Shown piece after piece: positions 1-12,458 of a DNA stretch of 64,000 bases (position 1 is the stretch's first letter; every line of letters starts with the position of its first letter). A program made the translations under genes and the position numbers. The notes under the pieces are model-generated. The model searched no databases, had not been told where the DNA came from, and saw nothing but the letters and a program-made list of their open reading frames with translations. Location: the NCBI GenBank assembly GCA_033819885.1, contig JAQYUZ010000042.1, positions 62,001-126,000 of the forward strand, in the 5' to 3' direction. The DNA is from Microbotryomycetes sp. JL201 (Eukaryota; Basidiomycota; Microbotryomycetes).

Positions 1-1909
1 AGAGCTGCATCAAGAGCCACTCGGACATGGTCCAAGTAGGGTCCTGGAATCATATTCAGATTGCAACGTCAGAGTCTTTGCGCTTCTTCGTGGAAAAGTT
101 TTCGCTGTTCTACGCACGAGCAAAGTGCACGAGCTGCGCCATTCTCATTATGTTAGTTCAGACCCAATATCACCTAGCACTTTGACCTGGGCTGACGTTA
201 GCAAACTCCTGCCCAGCGACGTCCATACTGCCGAGTATTGTGTGCGCATGGGTGTCGATTGCCAACCGGATAGCCTGATCGGCTACAAGGTCCAAGCCGA
301 GCGCCGTTGCAGAGCGGACCTGACCTTCCATGATGAAGAAAGTGGGGAAGAGGGCATGAATGCAGCCCGCAGAGACAAGCAGTCCCGCAGTGCGACGATA
401 CAAAGCAATGTGGTGATGCGGGTCGGGCATGGCTTGCAGCAAAACGGATCACGCTCGAGTGGCGAGGAATCCCTCTTTGCCGTGGACTCTTGCGCGGTCA
501 AGAGTCGTGGCATTGGAGCAGAGCACCAAAAGATGTACCAAAAACAAACACATGTTGTCCTAACCTCGTCAGTGCCCATAATACCTCAATCTCTGCCGCT
601 TCGACAACCACCCGCCGTTGGGCCCCTTCTGAATAGCTGACAAGCTCTCCTCCCGGCTTTCCTGCAAGCGTGTTTCAGATTTGCAAGACATACGAAACAT
701 GTCTTCTTGCGCAAACGCACCGTACTCTGATGCAACAATGACACGAGCAATCCAATCGCTGCGGCACGCTTCCAAAGCGGAGGTCGTGGGTGCTTGTGCC
801 AAGAGTCGACTATTGTACACGAGTCACCCCAAGCCCCATGTCTGGTAGCCTGTCTGCTTGTGCTGAGATGCTTGATGATTTCCGCAGCCCCGTGTGCGAG
901 TGTGGCGTCTGCGAGCTGAAAGTGTCAAGCAGATTCCTGCCGACATCCAAAGTCCTGTCGGCCAACTTACCAACAGCTGGGCAATTCATCAGAGCGCGAA
1001 AGGCAGGAACTCGTGTGTGCTCAGCCGTGTCCCAAGGCAGAGGCGCTGAAGGCTTCTTGTAGACGCTAGCTTCGGAGAAAGCTGCTCGAGCAAGAAATTC
1101 GACGAGCGCGTCCTTGCCGTTCGCCAGACGAAACGGGTTGGCTAGATGCGGTCGATCACATGGCGCAAAGTCAGGGAAGATGAAGTTTCTAGCGATCGTG
1201 TATCGAAGATGTTGGCTTTCTGACGAGTTTTGACGGGCAAGCAGTGGCTTTAATCCATCCATAACGTTCAGTCACAAACCTTCACGCAGATCCTTGAAGC
1301 GCTGACCCTTTCCGGATTCTCCGTCAACGTTTCATAAAGGCCCGTCTCTGCCGATAGTTGTTTGACAGCAGCCTGCAATCCACAATAGCAGTGAGCAAGC
1401 CGCCCAATTATCTATCGGACTGACTACTCCGCGCTCAAATGCTCCGAGAATCAATCTCATTCCATTTGAGGCTTCAACTTGGCGCTCGAGCTCGAAAGAG
1501 CCAAGCAGTGTCTTGGCCAACAGTGTCAAACGCTCCCCTGGCCGGGAAAAAAAATAAGTGTCAGCACCGGTCCGACCGACGGCCCCTTTGGAGAAGAAAT
1601 GCCTTATGTACTTGTGATATCATACAGCTAAATATTCGAGTAAGCGCCTAAAAGAAAGTCACGGTGGACTCAACTCACGGCGCAAAATGCTGCAGACTTG
1701 ATCTCTGGCGACCTCTTTGAATCAAAATGGCCCAAAATGACATGACAGTGCAGGTCTATCTGCTCTCTGTCGTCGTGGAATGGATCGGCTACCGGCATGA
1801 AATTGAATTGATGAAAGGCCGTCTGCAACTGGGCAAAGAACACGGGTTGCTGGCCATCAAAAGGAATGAACAGCCGGGCAGTTCGAGTTGCGATATCCAC
1901 GCTAGCCAT
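1..1909 (-). CDS. Unrecognised protein, tandem paralogue 2; C-terminus off the left edge
   Basis: I do not recognise this family. The first exon (ATG at 1909, ending 1679 at a GTGAGT donor) encodes 77 residues starting MASVDIATRTARLFIPFDGQ. Later minus-strand coding stretches lie near 1529-1340 (LTLLAKTLLGSFELERQ), 1262-850 (DALVEFLARAAFSE, then VPAFRALMNCPAVGK), 780-660 and 440-170. The pieces match the neighbouring upstream gene in order: RTARLFIPFD against RLATLFITCD, LARAAFS against LARAAYS, and VPAFRALMNCPAVGK against PPAFNALLCFPPIGQ. The two are therefore diverged tandem duplicates. I see no transmembrane segment, signal peptide or known catalytic motif. Exon joins after the first are not settled, because one expected frame across the first intron did not close. 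The gene is incomplete here. Confidence 0.45.
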
Positions 1910-2050
1910 TGCTCAAGAACAAGAACTTTTTGGCAGCGGCGCTCTTCCGATGAGAATCCCGCGGAGTAGCACTTTCAGGAGTCCGTCCGCGATTCTCGGC
2001 GAAGTCTCTCAACTGGCCGTTGGTCAGACCTTCAAAACAGTTTTGCAGAT

Positions 2051-3399
2051 TTAACGCCCTTTAAAGTACATGCGAGCTTTGCGATCTGAGATAACACCGC
2101 GCTGAACGTTGGTCGAGTGCGACATCGACCGCCCCCTTGTAGAGTTGGTCATCGCGTGCCAATGGAGATTGTGCTGATCAAACGCCCGTCACGGGCCCTT
2201 GGACGTCAGAATGCCTCTCGGTGGACTTGCGCTCACGCAAATGACACCCAACTGACCACATTCTGCAATCGATCTGATGGCAGGAGTTCCTTGAACAGCA
2301 AAAGTCGCGGTTGAACACTGTCCATTGCCGGGTTCGTGACTTGCTGGCCACGATGTTGTTTTTCCCGATCTAGGACCGACACTGACAAAATCATTGGATG
2401 TGGACCTTTGTAAGGCAGGATGGGACTGACCGATGGGTGGAAAGCACAGCAATGCGTTGAAAGCGGGGGGCGCCAGATCATGTATGTGACTCCATTTTCT
2501 TTCCCACGGTGCAGCTATGTGACAACATTTTGCGTGTTTGCCGCCGACTCGAATGGCCACGCAGTGCTCGCGAGCTTCCACATGCGAGTACGCGGCTCTG
2601 GCCAAGAGATTTACAACTGTTCTGACGTTGATCGTCCACTCCGCGATGGGCCAAGGAAAACAGTGCTCGGGCAATGCGCGACCCGTCATAAAACAGTCCT
2701 CCGCCTGGAGCAGACTGTATGAGATGGAGGCAATGCCGTTGTCATACGGCTCAAGCTGGAAGCGGAGCAACCTCTCAGCGAGTTTTTATCATCAAAATCA
2801 GTTCCATCGGCCCACCATGCGAATGCTTTGCCCTAAACCTGTGACAATGTAGTGTTCCTGCAGAGAGAACATGATGAACGCTCTGAAAAGCTGGCTGCTG
2901 CGCGACTCACGACGAGCTCATCAAAACTGTGAAAAAAAGTCATGGCCCTGTCCATGGGTTGCTCAATCCCCCACCAGTGATCCTCGCTCCTGTCCTGCGT
3001 TGCGAGATCATGAGCGGCATTTTGCTCGTGCAGGACAGTGTTGGCGGCAGTCACGAATTTAAGCATGTAGTCATCCATGAAATGGATGATCTGCGAGGAA
3101 AGTTTCATTGTGAGAGGCCCGGGCGATGATTATAGCTGGCGAGGGCTCACGCTCTCGGCAGCGACCAATGCATGTCTGTTCAGCATGATATCTCGCGAGC
3201 ACTCCTGAATAGCTTTCTTATGCACTTTGAATGGATCTTGTCGACTGACCCCGGGATGAAGAAGAAAAAACGGCTCCGTGAGCACTCCCGAAGAGTCACA
3301 CGTAATGAACAAGGTCGCGAGTCGATGGCGGACGTGCGAGTAGGCAAGAGGGGATACTGTATGCAGCTCAAGCATTTGGTGTTTGCTCATCAGACTCAT
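2051..3399 (-). CDS. Unrecognised protein, tandem paralogue 1
   Basis: Upstream member of the tandem pair. Exon 1 probably starts at ATG 3399 (MSLMSKHQMLELHTVSPLAY); an in-frame ATG at 3498 is an alternative. It ends at a GTGAGC donor near 3150 and joins in frame to an exon encoding IIHFMDDYMLKFVTAANTVL. A third block near 2770-2200 carries NLLARAAYSHVEAREHC and LAPPAFNALLCFPPIGQ, the segments shared with the paralogue downstream. The 3' end is uncertain: stops in two frames occur near 2050-2060 and I chose the last one. No domain is recognised. It follows GET4 on the same strand after about 160 bases. What is seen is the shared order of short conserved blocks; that this is a duplicated gene is inferred. 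Confidence 0.45.
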
Positions 3400-3562
3400 A
3401 GTGCCCGCGTCGAGCGTTCGGAGTGTCTCACGCTCCGCGAGGAGCGATGGCGATTTAGGTAAGGCGACTTCCCGCGAGGAGTTACACAAACACAGCATGG
3501 CTGCCGCGTTTTGTGTCACACGAAACGGTTTAGAAAGGCTGGAAGTGTCAGATTGCATCTCA

Positions 3563-4970
3563 TCACCGACCTGGTGTCCCTCCAAACATGCCGCTCAATA
3601 TGTCCGCAAAAGGGTTTCCGGCTGGACGCGGTGGCTTGATCTCAAAATACAAATCACCGAGCTCTGCCGTGCTCTGCAAGACATGTTGTCAGTGACTGAG
3701 CGCCACCCGAGTCGTACACACTGACCGCTTTTGTCTCTGGCATTTTCAACCACTGTACGTCTTTCTCGTACCTTTGCAGCAATGACTGCCACACCCTTCT
3801 GCCTTTGCCCTTTTCGACCGACGCTCCTTGATCAGCCCTGCTCTTCTCCAGATTCTCGCCCGCACCAGCTTGGCACGCCTTGACGGCCAGTTGTAAAAAG
3901 TTTAACGATGCAAGTTTTGTGACGACGAGCTCGTCGCCCGACTCTGTGCCTTGCTTAGCCAAGGGAGACTCCGGAGGCGGGTAGGGGTATCGCACAACGA
4001 GAAGATTCGGGTGAGCGGCGAGCGCGAGCGTTAAAAAGTGTGAGAGGAACGTGCGGGCGGCCAATATGAATTCAGACTCGAGGTAGCTCAGCGTGCCACG
4101 TGCAGCGTAGCGTCCGACTGCCGCTGGGCCTTCGCTGTCAAGTTTTGACCAGTTGAACATGACGGCAGCGAGCTCGCGGCCTGCATCCTGCGTCGGGCAC
4201 AACAACAGATGAAGGGACGCGCCGTGGTAGTCACCCTCTGCATACATACGCAAAGTCAGGATACTCCGGTCTCACCGTCGCATTCTGCTGGGCGCACCTT
4301 TATGCAGAGTTTGCCCGACGTAGTAGTGTATCTCGGGGTCACCAGCTGGTCCAGAGCCCGTCTTGGCGGACCACCTGCAGTGAGCGGGTCAGACGATCCT
4401 CTTTTGAGAAGAAGAGATGGAGAACAGTTCAGACTGACGCGCATGCCGAGTTGACGAGCACCGTACGCCAATTACCGTGTGGTCCGGTTAGAGCGATCAG
4501 CTGAATGACTTTGGCTGCGGGAGTGCAGTACGGTGTCAGCAGTCGCAGCTTTCAAGTTGTATGCTGAGGCCGATTGCTCCGACTGGCCCATTGTGTTCGG
4601 TCACAGTGACAGGCACAGAGAATGGGGCGTGCACGGATCCCGGCGACAGCAGAGACTGACCTCGTTCCTCGGCTGCGCACTTGACGCCGCGCTGCTTCCA
4701 CGTGTCCAGGAGCATCTCTGCAAGGTCTACGCCGCTACCGGTCTGCTGCTGCTCCAGGAGCCGGCGTGCGCCCGTCCACAGCAGCTCGCACGCGTCGCGC
4801 GCCTTTTGGTCAAACGCATAGAAGCCGTCCGCGTCCGGCTGAGGCTGCGGGCCACGTCGGGGAGGAGCCAACAAGCGTGTTGCGACGCCCTTGACTTTCT
4901 GTGACGCGTCGTAAAAGTTGCGCGCGGCGAGAAACTGCTCAAACTGGTCGAGCGCTGATGCGGCCGCCAT
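3563..4970 (-). CDS. GET4: Get4-like subunit of the GET pathway
   Basis: Get4 is the cytosolic helical-repeat adaptor that, with Get5, hands tail-anchored membrane proteins to Get3 for insertion into the ER. The model has five exons (4970-4661, 4514-4439, 4374-4298, 4237-3726, 3673-3563) and 361 codons, in the family's range though slightly long. Recognisable stretches are the N-terminal helix pair (RRLLEQQQTGSGVDLAEMLL), then WSAKTGSGPAGDPEIHYYVG followed by EGDYHGASLHLLL, SLNFLQLAVKACQ, and the C-terminal ELGDLYFEIKPPRPAG with DILSGMFGG, all as in fungal Get4. Each junction keeps frame, and three of four donors are GTCAGT. It is divergent from the lipase gene; only 214 bases separate the start codons, so they probably share a promoter region. 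Confidence 0.88.
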
Positions 4971-5184
4971 CGCTGTACAGTGGCACTGCACACACGGACG
5001 GGCGGGCCTGTTTGGGTGATGAAGCACAGGAAGCCTGCGCGCGGGCACCCAGTGCAGAGATAATTGCCAAATCCGCAGCGCAGCGTCGGATCGCCGCCGG
5101 CCGCGCGCGCTCAGACGACGTCACCGCTTCGTTTCCGACGTGTTTACCGTCCACGCGCAAAGCACTGCATCCGGCCGCGTTCAC

Positions 5185-8100
5185 ATGGAGGCAGACTTGG
5201 CTCAGCCCCCTCCTCCGAGGTCCAAGGGCGCGTCGGGCAATAGCAAGGAACCGTCAAAGCCCAAATTCAACCGCAAACGAACACTCAGCACGACAGAACG
5301 CGACAACGAACGCAGCAGGAGACAGCACAGGCAGTGGGACAAGTACGGCAGCGACCTGAGGTACGACTGGTCGGACGAGAATGATATACAGGCTTTTGCC
5401 AAGGTGAGCAAGCGGCAAACCAGCAAAGACAGGCAATCACGGGGAATCGGAACCACACTCGGGGTGTGGGAATGAGAGTCATGGTGGTAGACAGCAGATG
5501 CTGGCACCGTCCTTGCTGGCCGGCGACGTCGTACCGGCGACCTCGAGCCCCCACATTCTCGCAAAGGCAACTGACCACCTTTATCCCGTGCAGGCCTTGG
5601 CAGAAGAGCCAACAGATCTACTGGGAGAAGCAACTCAGACGCAAAAGATCAGGGCCGTATCAGACTTTGCCCCAATCAAGGAACGGGTCCGCAAGCGAGT
5701 CACACTTTGCCCTATTGCGACTTTCACATACTCTTACTGACCTAAGGCTTTTGCAGAGGTCCTAAGCGGAGAAGAGACATTGTTCGAGAGGGCTGGGCCT
5801 ATCATGTGTCTCGCTGGCCACTACTTGTCAGTTTTGTGCGACCGATCATGCGCTCAAGTCGGCTGTTTGACTTTTCTGATCCAGGCAATCATCTTCACCG
5901 TCATCTTTCTCGAGTTTGTCACCTACGTTATTGTCAGGCAGCTCGTCAACTTGATTGAATATTTCTCAGCGTGTGAGTTGCGTCCCAGCCCGCACGTCGT
6001 CTGGTCAGCTGACGGGTCAATCCAGGGCGTGGGCACCGGGGCAAGCTGAGGATGGCTTTGCGGAATGCAAAGACATATCAGGAGGTGTGCGGTTTCCCAT
6101 GTCCTGCTCGCGACATTCGTTTGATTAGGCACCTCCTGCAGTGGCGATCATGCGCTCTCGCATTAGACGACTATCTGCGTTTCAACGAGTGGAAGAAGTC
6201 TGCACCGAACGCATATTATGACTCGCCATTGGTGAGAAGAGTTCTTCGAACACTACGTCAACTCCGTGAGGACGAGGACGTAGAAGGCGTATGCGCTGTG
6301 CTGCACGCGGCCTTAAGGAGCAACTTTGCCGGAGTTGAAAACTTCAGGCTCTATAGGTTAGTGCCCATCTGACTCGACAACCATGCTTCACTCACGCGAT
6401 CGATTCTAGCGAGACTTTCTTTGGCACAAAGGAACTCATCGAGGATTACGTCGAAGAAGTCGCCAGATGTATTTCCTTTGTACGTCAAGCACCTGCGTCC
6501 ACTATCTCACTAGAGGAGAAGCAAGAATTCTTCAGATCCGCGGCGAAGAATTTGGGAGCTTCGGCTCTGTGCCTCAGCGGAGGAGCTTGTTTCGGCTGGT
6601 CAGCTGCTGCCAGGCTGTCAAGCGGAAAAAAACACTCCTGACAAACACCTCTGATAGGTATCACCTTGGCGTTTGCCGGGCTATGCTTGATGAGGGACTT
6701 CTGCCCCGTGTAATCACAGGCACCTCGGCTGGCGCGCTTGGTATGTATCAAGAATGTCTCGATCGATCACTTCCTGATGGCCCTTTGCAGTGGCTGCTTT
6801 CATCTGCTGTCGCACCGACAGTGAACTGCGCCAACTACTCAAACCCGAGCTCGCAGACCGCATCACAGCGTGCGAAGAGTCAACGTTCAATTGGCTGAGG
6901 CGCTTCTGGCGAACTGGAGCTCGCTTTGACACGGTCGATTGGGCCCGCAAGGCTTCCTTCTTCACACTCGGAAACATGACATTTAGAGAGGCCTATGAGC
7001 GGACTGGACGCATCCTGAACGTTTCTGGTGCGTCATGCAAGGGCTTGTCCTGTAAATCGGCGGCTCACGAATGCGCGCGCAGTCATCCCGTATGATACTC
7101 ATTCGCCGACCAAGCTGTTGAATTACTTGACTGCGCCCGACTGTGTCATCTACACTGCGGGTCAGTCTCATCATTTCGATACTCTGCCGCAGCTAACTCA
7201 GTGGTGCCTCTCTAGTGATCGCATCGGCAGCCGTTCCCGGCATTTTGAATCCCGTCGTCCTGTTGACCAAGAACAAGGATGGCAGTGTATCGCCGTGAGT
7301 CGACTCGAAATTTGTTTTTCTTCGAAACGGTCTGACTTTTGTCATATTCAGGTGGGAGTTTCAGGGCAAACATAAAGACGGCTCCTTGCGCGTCGATATT
7401 CCACTGCACTCGCTCCACCTGCTCTACAACGTCAATTTTTCCATCGTCTCTCAGGTCAATCCTCACATTCATTTGTTCCACTTTGCGCCTCGTGGTGCAC
7501 CTGGTCGTCCGGTGGCCCACCGAAAGGGCAAAGGCTGGCGAGGTGGTTTCTTCTTGTCCGCTGCAGAACAGCTGCTTAAACTCGAGCTCACAAAGAATTT
7601 TCGGGTAAGCTTGCTCTGCAATGCGTTGCATACAAGATACTCATGCTCGCATTCTAGGTCATTCGCGACCTCGAGCTCATGCCAGAGTTTGCAGGCCAGA
7701 ATTGGTCGTCCGTGTGGCTGCAAAAGTTTGAAGGCAGCGTGACGATTTGGCCCAAGTCGAGGATCAAAGATTGGTCTAGAATTCTGACCGATCCCGACCG
7801 CGAAGAACTCGAGAGAATGATTTGGGTCGGACAAAGAGTGACATGGCCAAAAGTGAGCGATGTTTGTACGGTTCGTGGCCAACAAACGCTGATGCCCAAG
7901 CCGAGCAGTTGAAAATGATCGAAAACAGGTTCAAGTGCGCACTGTCATCGCTCGACCTTGTTCTAGTTCTGACGACTCGTCTACAGGATCGAGCGCCAAG
8001 TTGACCTCGGACGAGAAGAGGTCATGCGTCAGTTGTCGGCCGAAGACCCTCACCTCGCACACCGCACATCCTCATTCGACCTTCTTCATGGCTCCGACAA

Positions 8101-8578
8101 GAATAAGAATGACTCCAGCAGACACGCAGACGGCAGTGGTAGCAGCAGCGATAGCTCGTCGAGCGACAGTGGCAGCGACGCCACCGTTTCGAACAAACCT
8201 TCTCCAGCTCGATCACCTTTGCCTCCGTCAGGTCCAACGAGGCAACAGTCAAATGGGTCGACGTCATCTACGTCAACGACCAACTCTGCCAGTCAATCAC
8301 GACGACGAAAAGCAATTTTGGCTCGATTGGGATTGAAACAGGCGTTGAGTTCGGCTGCGGCTTCGTTTGAACCAAACGGCATGAATGGTTCGCAAGAGCA
8401 CGCTGGAAGTCAAGGTCTTGGCTTGCAATTGAGTGGTAGTGAAGATTCCGACATTGGTATCGGGCAGTCGACAAAGGCAGGCGAAGAACAGCTACGGAGG
8501 AGAAGGAGAAAGGGCCTTGTCAAGAATTTGCGCCAAGACGTCAACGTACCTAGCTCGGAGGACGAAGGTGGAAGGTGA
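5185..8578 (+). CDS. Patatin-like lipase/phospholipase (SDP1/TGL/PLPL type)
   Basis: Members of this DUF3336-patatin family hydrolyse triacylglycerol or phospholipids at lipid droplets or ER membranes. The model has 15 exons (5185-5403, 5594-5694, 5757-5835, 5885-5972, 6026-6084, 6142-6356, 6410-6598, 6658-6740, 6791-7027, 7083-7160, 7216-7294, 7352-7604, 7658-7852, 7909-7928, 7987-8578) and 828 residues. The order is an acidic/basic N-terminus, a hydrophobic segment (AIIFTVIFLEFVTYVIV), the NAKTYQEW...YYDSPLVRR accessory domain, the oxyanion loop SGGACFGWYHLG, the nucleophile motif GTSAG, the catalytic Asp in KDGSL, and a Ser-rich, basic low-complexity tail. The 20-nt exon 14 is required to keep frame. 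Intron 2 uses a GC-AG border. An in-frame ATG at 5140 could extend the N-terminus. Lipase against phospholipase activity cannot be told from sequence. Confidence 0.88.
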
Positions 8579-8723
8579 ACAAAAGACGCGTCGACATGTG
8601 CTTATCTCGGTATTGCAACGACCTTTTTGCTGCAAGCATTTCCGGTGGCTGATTGTGACAACAAAACGGGTAACTCATTATGACGTAAACAACAGACATG
8701 AACTATGGTTTGCGATCTGCACA

Positions 8724-11085
8724 TCACACCTTTGTCTCTATGACGTCGACGACAGAGTCATCCTCGATATCGTCTTCATAATCCTCGATCATTTTGGTCA
8801 AATTGACGCGCTCGCCGTCAAACTCGATCCTCAGTCTCGACACCTTGTCTGCCGGCACACCAAATTTCTTGCAATACCTGTTGAGCAATGTGGCGAATTG
8901 TGTTGTGCGCTTAACGGCGAGCGGCAAAGATTGCTTGTCCGAGCCGCGCAGTGTGATTCGAAATCGGTTCGAATCGACCAACCCATTGTCGTTGGCCGAC
9001 GGTGATTCTGTTCGGGCTCGCTCAGCATCGTGCTGAGGCACTCCTAGGCCACCATAATCAGCCCTAGTCTCGCTCGGCGCCAGCTCATTCATGGCTGGTG
9101 GCCTCTCAATCGGTGCAAGCAACGCCTGACGTCGTCTCTCTTCGAGTTTGTTCCACACGTGAGCTTCGTATGCCTTGATTTCCACTTGACCAAACATGCC
9201 AAGCGACCGCGGAGTACCAAAGCGCATGATCTGTCGCCCATCGTGCCTCATGACGAGATTCTCTTCCGGAATCGTTCGCAGCGTCGAAATTTGAGCAAAC
9301 AGCATCTCGAAAGATTGTCCCTGAGAGTCCGAGCCTGCGGTCAGCCGCTAAAAATTCCAAGAATGTGCAGGTTTATTGTACTGACTGCATCAAGACTGAA
9401 CATCATCGGTCGCTCGTACCCTCGCCTGGCTGCTTCGCTGACATTGGCATCCGGGTCCATTACAAACGAGACTGAGACGTAAATGTCTTCACGGGCCGCA
9501 GGCATGACTGGCGCCGCCGGTTCATGCGCGGATGTAGACTGGTCATCAATGATGACACTGCCGTCGGAAGGCTCGTGGCGCGTTCCTCGCGCAGCTGCAT
9601 TGCGTCGAATCATCTCCATTGCCGGGTCCAGTGGTGCGTCTGAAAAGTCAGAGGTGTCTAGCGGATCCTCATCAAGCGTGATAGTTTGTGCCGACGACGA
9701 GGAGCGTAGAATGTCAAAAATACTGCAGTGGGCGGAAATCGGTCAAAAAACCAAATGGGCATCCGGCAGGCGTACTCACTTTGGCCTTTTGCTCTGACCA
9801 GGAGACTGCAATGGCGCGACAGGTTCTGCAGAGGATTCGTCGACAGGCGGTGGAGGCCGTCGACGCGCTGATCTTCTTCGAACGAACGACTCGGCTCCAT
9901 CCTGATTTGAAAGTGGCTCAACGAAAAGAATTTCGTCGCTTGAGCTGTCCCGCTGCCGCTGGGACGCTCCGTTGGCCTTGACTTCATTCACTTCCTTGCG
10001 CATGTTCCGTGCCGGACCTTTTCTCTTGCAGTCCTGTAGGGCCTTGTTTGCATCCAGCAGAGCCTCCTCGTCCGAGTCTACGCTCATTCGCCTCTTGCGA
10101 CGATTCTTTTCACCCTTCTGGCTTTGTGCCCCTAGTTGATCCTTGTGGAGCCCGCGTTGTGTCCATGCTGGCATTGTCAGTTTGCGACGGGCACCACCGG
10201 TTGTTGAGCCGTCTTTAGCCTTTGGGCGGGCATCCGAATCCGAGTCACTGCCGCTATCTGATTTTGGCAACGTTACAGGGCTCGATGCTTTCAAACTCGC
10301 TGCTGTCTCGATTGATGTCATCCTTTGAAAACAAGGATCGCCCAGCCCGACTTACGTTGCTTTTGCGCCACTTTCGGTCGCCGACCGGGTACTCGCTTCG
10401 GACCTGGGGCGGCTTTGCGGGTGAAGAAATCGTCCAAGTCACTGTCTGATTCGGCGACGTTGGCAATCCTTGTCGTCTCGATGACGACACATTCCGACGA
10501 GTCGTCTCGCGCCTGCTCAACTCTTCGGCGGGTTGGAGGTCGCGGCCCTGTCGACGGCGGCGCGGACGAGGAAAGGTCTGCAAGGTCAAGACTACTTGTC
10601 GCGTCTTCCGCCAGACCAAGGAGCGACGCCGACGCCGTCAAGGCTCTTTGGCCGATAACTGTGGCGGGTCCGTCGTCCGATTGCAAAAGAGACACCGGGG
10701 CTGAATCGGACAGTTGAGCTCTATCGTCGACGTATTCGAGCTGGATGATGCTCGAGTTGGATGCAGGCGGTGCCGGCGAAGCTTGATGCAAATGAAATCG
10801 TGAAACAGACGGCTCCTGCTCCACCTCGAGCTCGAGTGCAGGCTGAGTGCCATTCTGCATTGACAAACTGCTGTGATACAAAGCTGAGGATGGTCCGACC
10901 ACTTTGATGGGAGCCTGCATGCCCGCCATGGTCGCGCGTGCACGAATTCGATCACGGGTAGCAGCAGATGCCGCTGGTGCATACGTCGGCCTGGCAGGAC
11001 GTCTCAGACGGTATGTTCGGCCTTCCTGGACGTCTGTTGCCGTTGCCGACAGCGTGTCGTCATCGGCAGCGCAGGCGCCGTCCAT
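8724..11085 (-). CDS. Esc2/Rad60/NIP45-type protein with SUMO-like domains
   Basis: Rad60/Esc2 proteins act in replication-associated recombination and SUMO control, using two C-terminal SUMO-like domains. The four exons (11085-10356, 10302-9780, 9722-9386, 9347-8724) give 737 residues. The N-terminal half is low complexity and Ser/Asp-rich with basic clusters (EKNRRKRRMSVDSDEEA). The first SUMO-like domain begins at EDIYVSVSFVMDPDAN and includes NLVMRHDGRQIMRFGTPRSL. The second, at the very C-terminus, runs from RFRITLRGSDKQSL to RLRIEFDGERVNLTKMIEDY and ends in an acidic DDIEDDSVVDVIETKV, the usual place for the last beta-strand. The family assignment rests on two ubiquitin-like blocks plus the disordered N-terminus, and orthology to Rad60 or Esc2 specifically is inferred. 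The 38-nt third intron is among the shortest here. Confidence 0.7.
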
Positions 11086-11653
11086 CGCCCGAGCGAGAAC
11101 CTGCAGTTCACCAGATGTACAGCCGTAACAAGCCTCCGATAACACGCCGCAGAAGAAAGTGACCTGCAAATGCCGCAGCCGATGTCTTCCGGTGCGACCC
11201 AGCAGCGGCGCGGTTTCCCGCAGTTCGGGGTTTGTGAAATTACAAGTAATTTTGTGTTTGAAGCTGTTTCTGATGACGGGTGCTGGACGAAGAAATTCGC
11301 ACGCCTTGGAATGCTATCAGCAGCCAGACCCCCCTATCCGCGATGAGCGACTGTCTGTCGTAACACAAATCTGATCTTCGGCCAGCCGCCTACTGACGCA
11401 AAATCTATCTCTGCGCCCCTTTCTGACCAGTGAAGCTGGCCAGCTTGCAGCGCAGCCCACACTTTTGCAAACTGCCTAAGACTGACCTGATAGATGTCAT
11501 CATCGACACGCGACAGCATACTTACAAGTCCCTTCGCCAAGTTGTCAAGGCCAAAATCATTTACAACTCAGACCTTAATGTGGGTTATACCGCCGTGTGT
11601 AATCGTTCTCTTACAGTGTCCTGATTGCGGATGCAGATTGCAAACAACCCAAC
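11086..11653. other. Intergenic stretch, no supported gene
   Basis: About 570 bases between the start of the SUMO-like-domain gene and the copia fossil. A minus-strand open stretch of 68 codons near 11540-11334 has no recognisable motif, no clear start context and no splice partner. I see no tRNA-like fold or strong repeat. It must hold the promoter of the SUMO-like-domain gene. Confidence 0.4.
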
Positions 11654-12427
11654 TTACGACCGCGTCGTCCAGAGAGAGAAGATCATTTTCCTACATTCGT
11701 AGCATGTAGGAGGACGATGCTTTCTCTCGAATGCCGACATTGCACCGAGATTCCCCTTGGGCGACTCCTTAATAATCCGTCGATTGTATTCTAAGACCAA
11801 GTCGTCTTTAGAGTCTTCCAGCTTGAAGTGAGCATTCTTGCTGTGACGAGCTGTCGACTTGATCATCCGTTTGACGGTTTCCCATGAACCCGTGTCCGGC
11901 AATGAATGAAGAACGATGCCGGCGAACACTTTGTCGATGAGGGGAGTGTCCGTACGTGCGAGTTGCATGGAAAGATCGAACATGCGAGAAAGGTGATCGT
12001 GAATGTTATCTCCGTCAGAATATTTAGTGTTAAGGAGTTTATCGAGGAGGCTAAGCAAGGCGACGCTTCCTACGGGTGTGTGCGCCGCCTTCAACGCGTC
12101 CCACATATCTTTTGAAGTCGATCTGTTTTGTATGTGGACCAGTCTATTGGCCTCAACTGCCCAAGTAACGCCCATTTGGGCCGAGGTATCACGGGCCTCC
12201 CACCCTTCGAGAGCCTTTCATTGGTCCTGCAGTCCCGATTCTGGCGCTTCTACCGATGACACCGGCTTCGGTTCAGTGCCATCCACAACTTTCAAAACCT
12301 TCTGCACTTGTAGCAGAATCTTCATCCGAACAGACCACTCAGAATAGTCTCCGGGCTTGTTGAGCTTCTTGGCAGTTGAATAATCTTTCGCCGAAAACAT
12401 GCTGGCTGGCGGAGCAATAGGATTCAC
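11654..12427 (-). mobile_element. Ty1/copia LTR-retrotransposon gag fossil
   Basis: Fossil of a Ty1/copia element. Only the gag region is recognisable: an N-terminal gag segment (NKPGDYSEWSVRMKILLQVQ) and a UBN2-type capsid block (STSKDMWDALKAAH, then ILHSLPDTGSWETV-like sequence), with the start of a CCHC-type knuckle region at the far end. I see no protease, integrase or reverse transcriptase, so most of the element is gone. It looks broken, with roughly one or two breaks in the part that remains. Age cannot be dated without LTR pairs; gag is still easily recognised, so it is not extremely old. A short tandem repeat lies just upstream of the gag start. Confidence 0.8.
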
Positions 12428-12458
12428 AACCTATCGCCGAATTCGTGACATCATTGCA

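Noticed and set aside
283-640. Overlapping open frames on both strands at the left edge
   Set aside because: They are shadows of the minus-strand coding block near 440-170 and lack motifs or partners.
2051-2200. Resemblance of a C-terminal ...ARMYFKGR segment of the first tandem family to ...YRRAFRG of the second
   Set aside because: It depends on a reading frame not supported by the upstream exon phase, and nothing else in the two families aligns.
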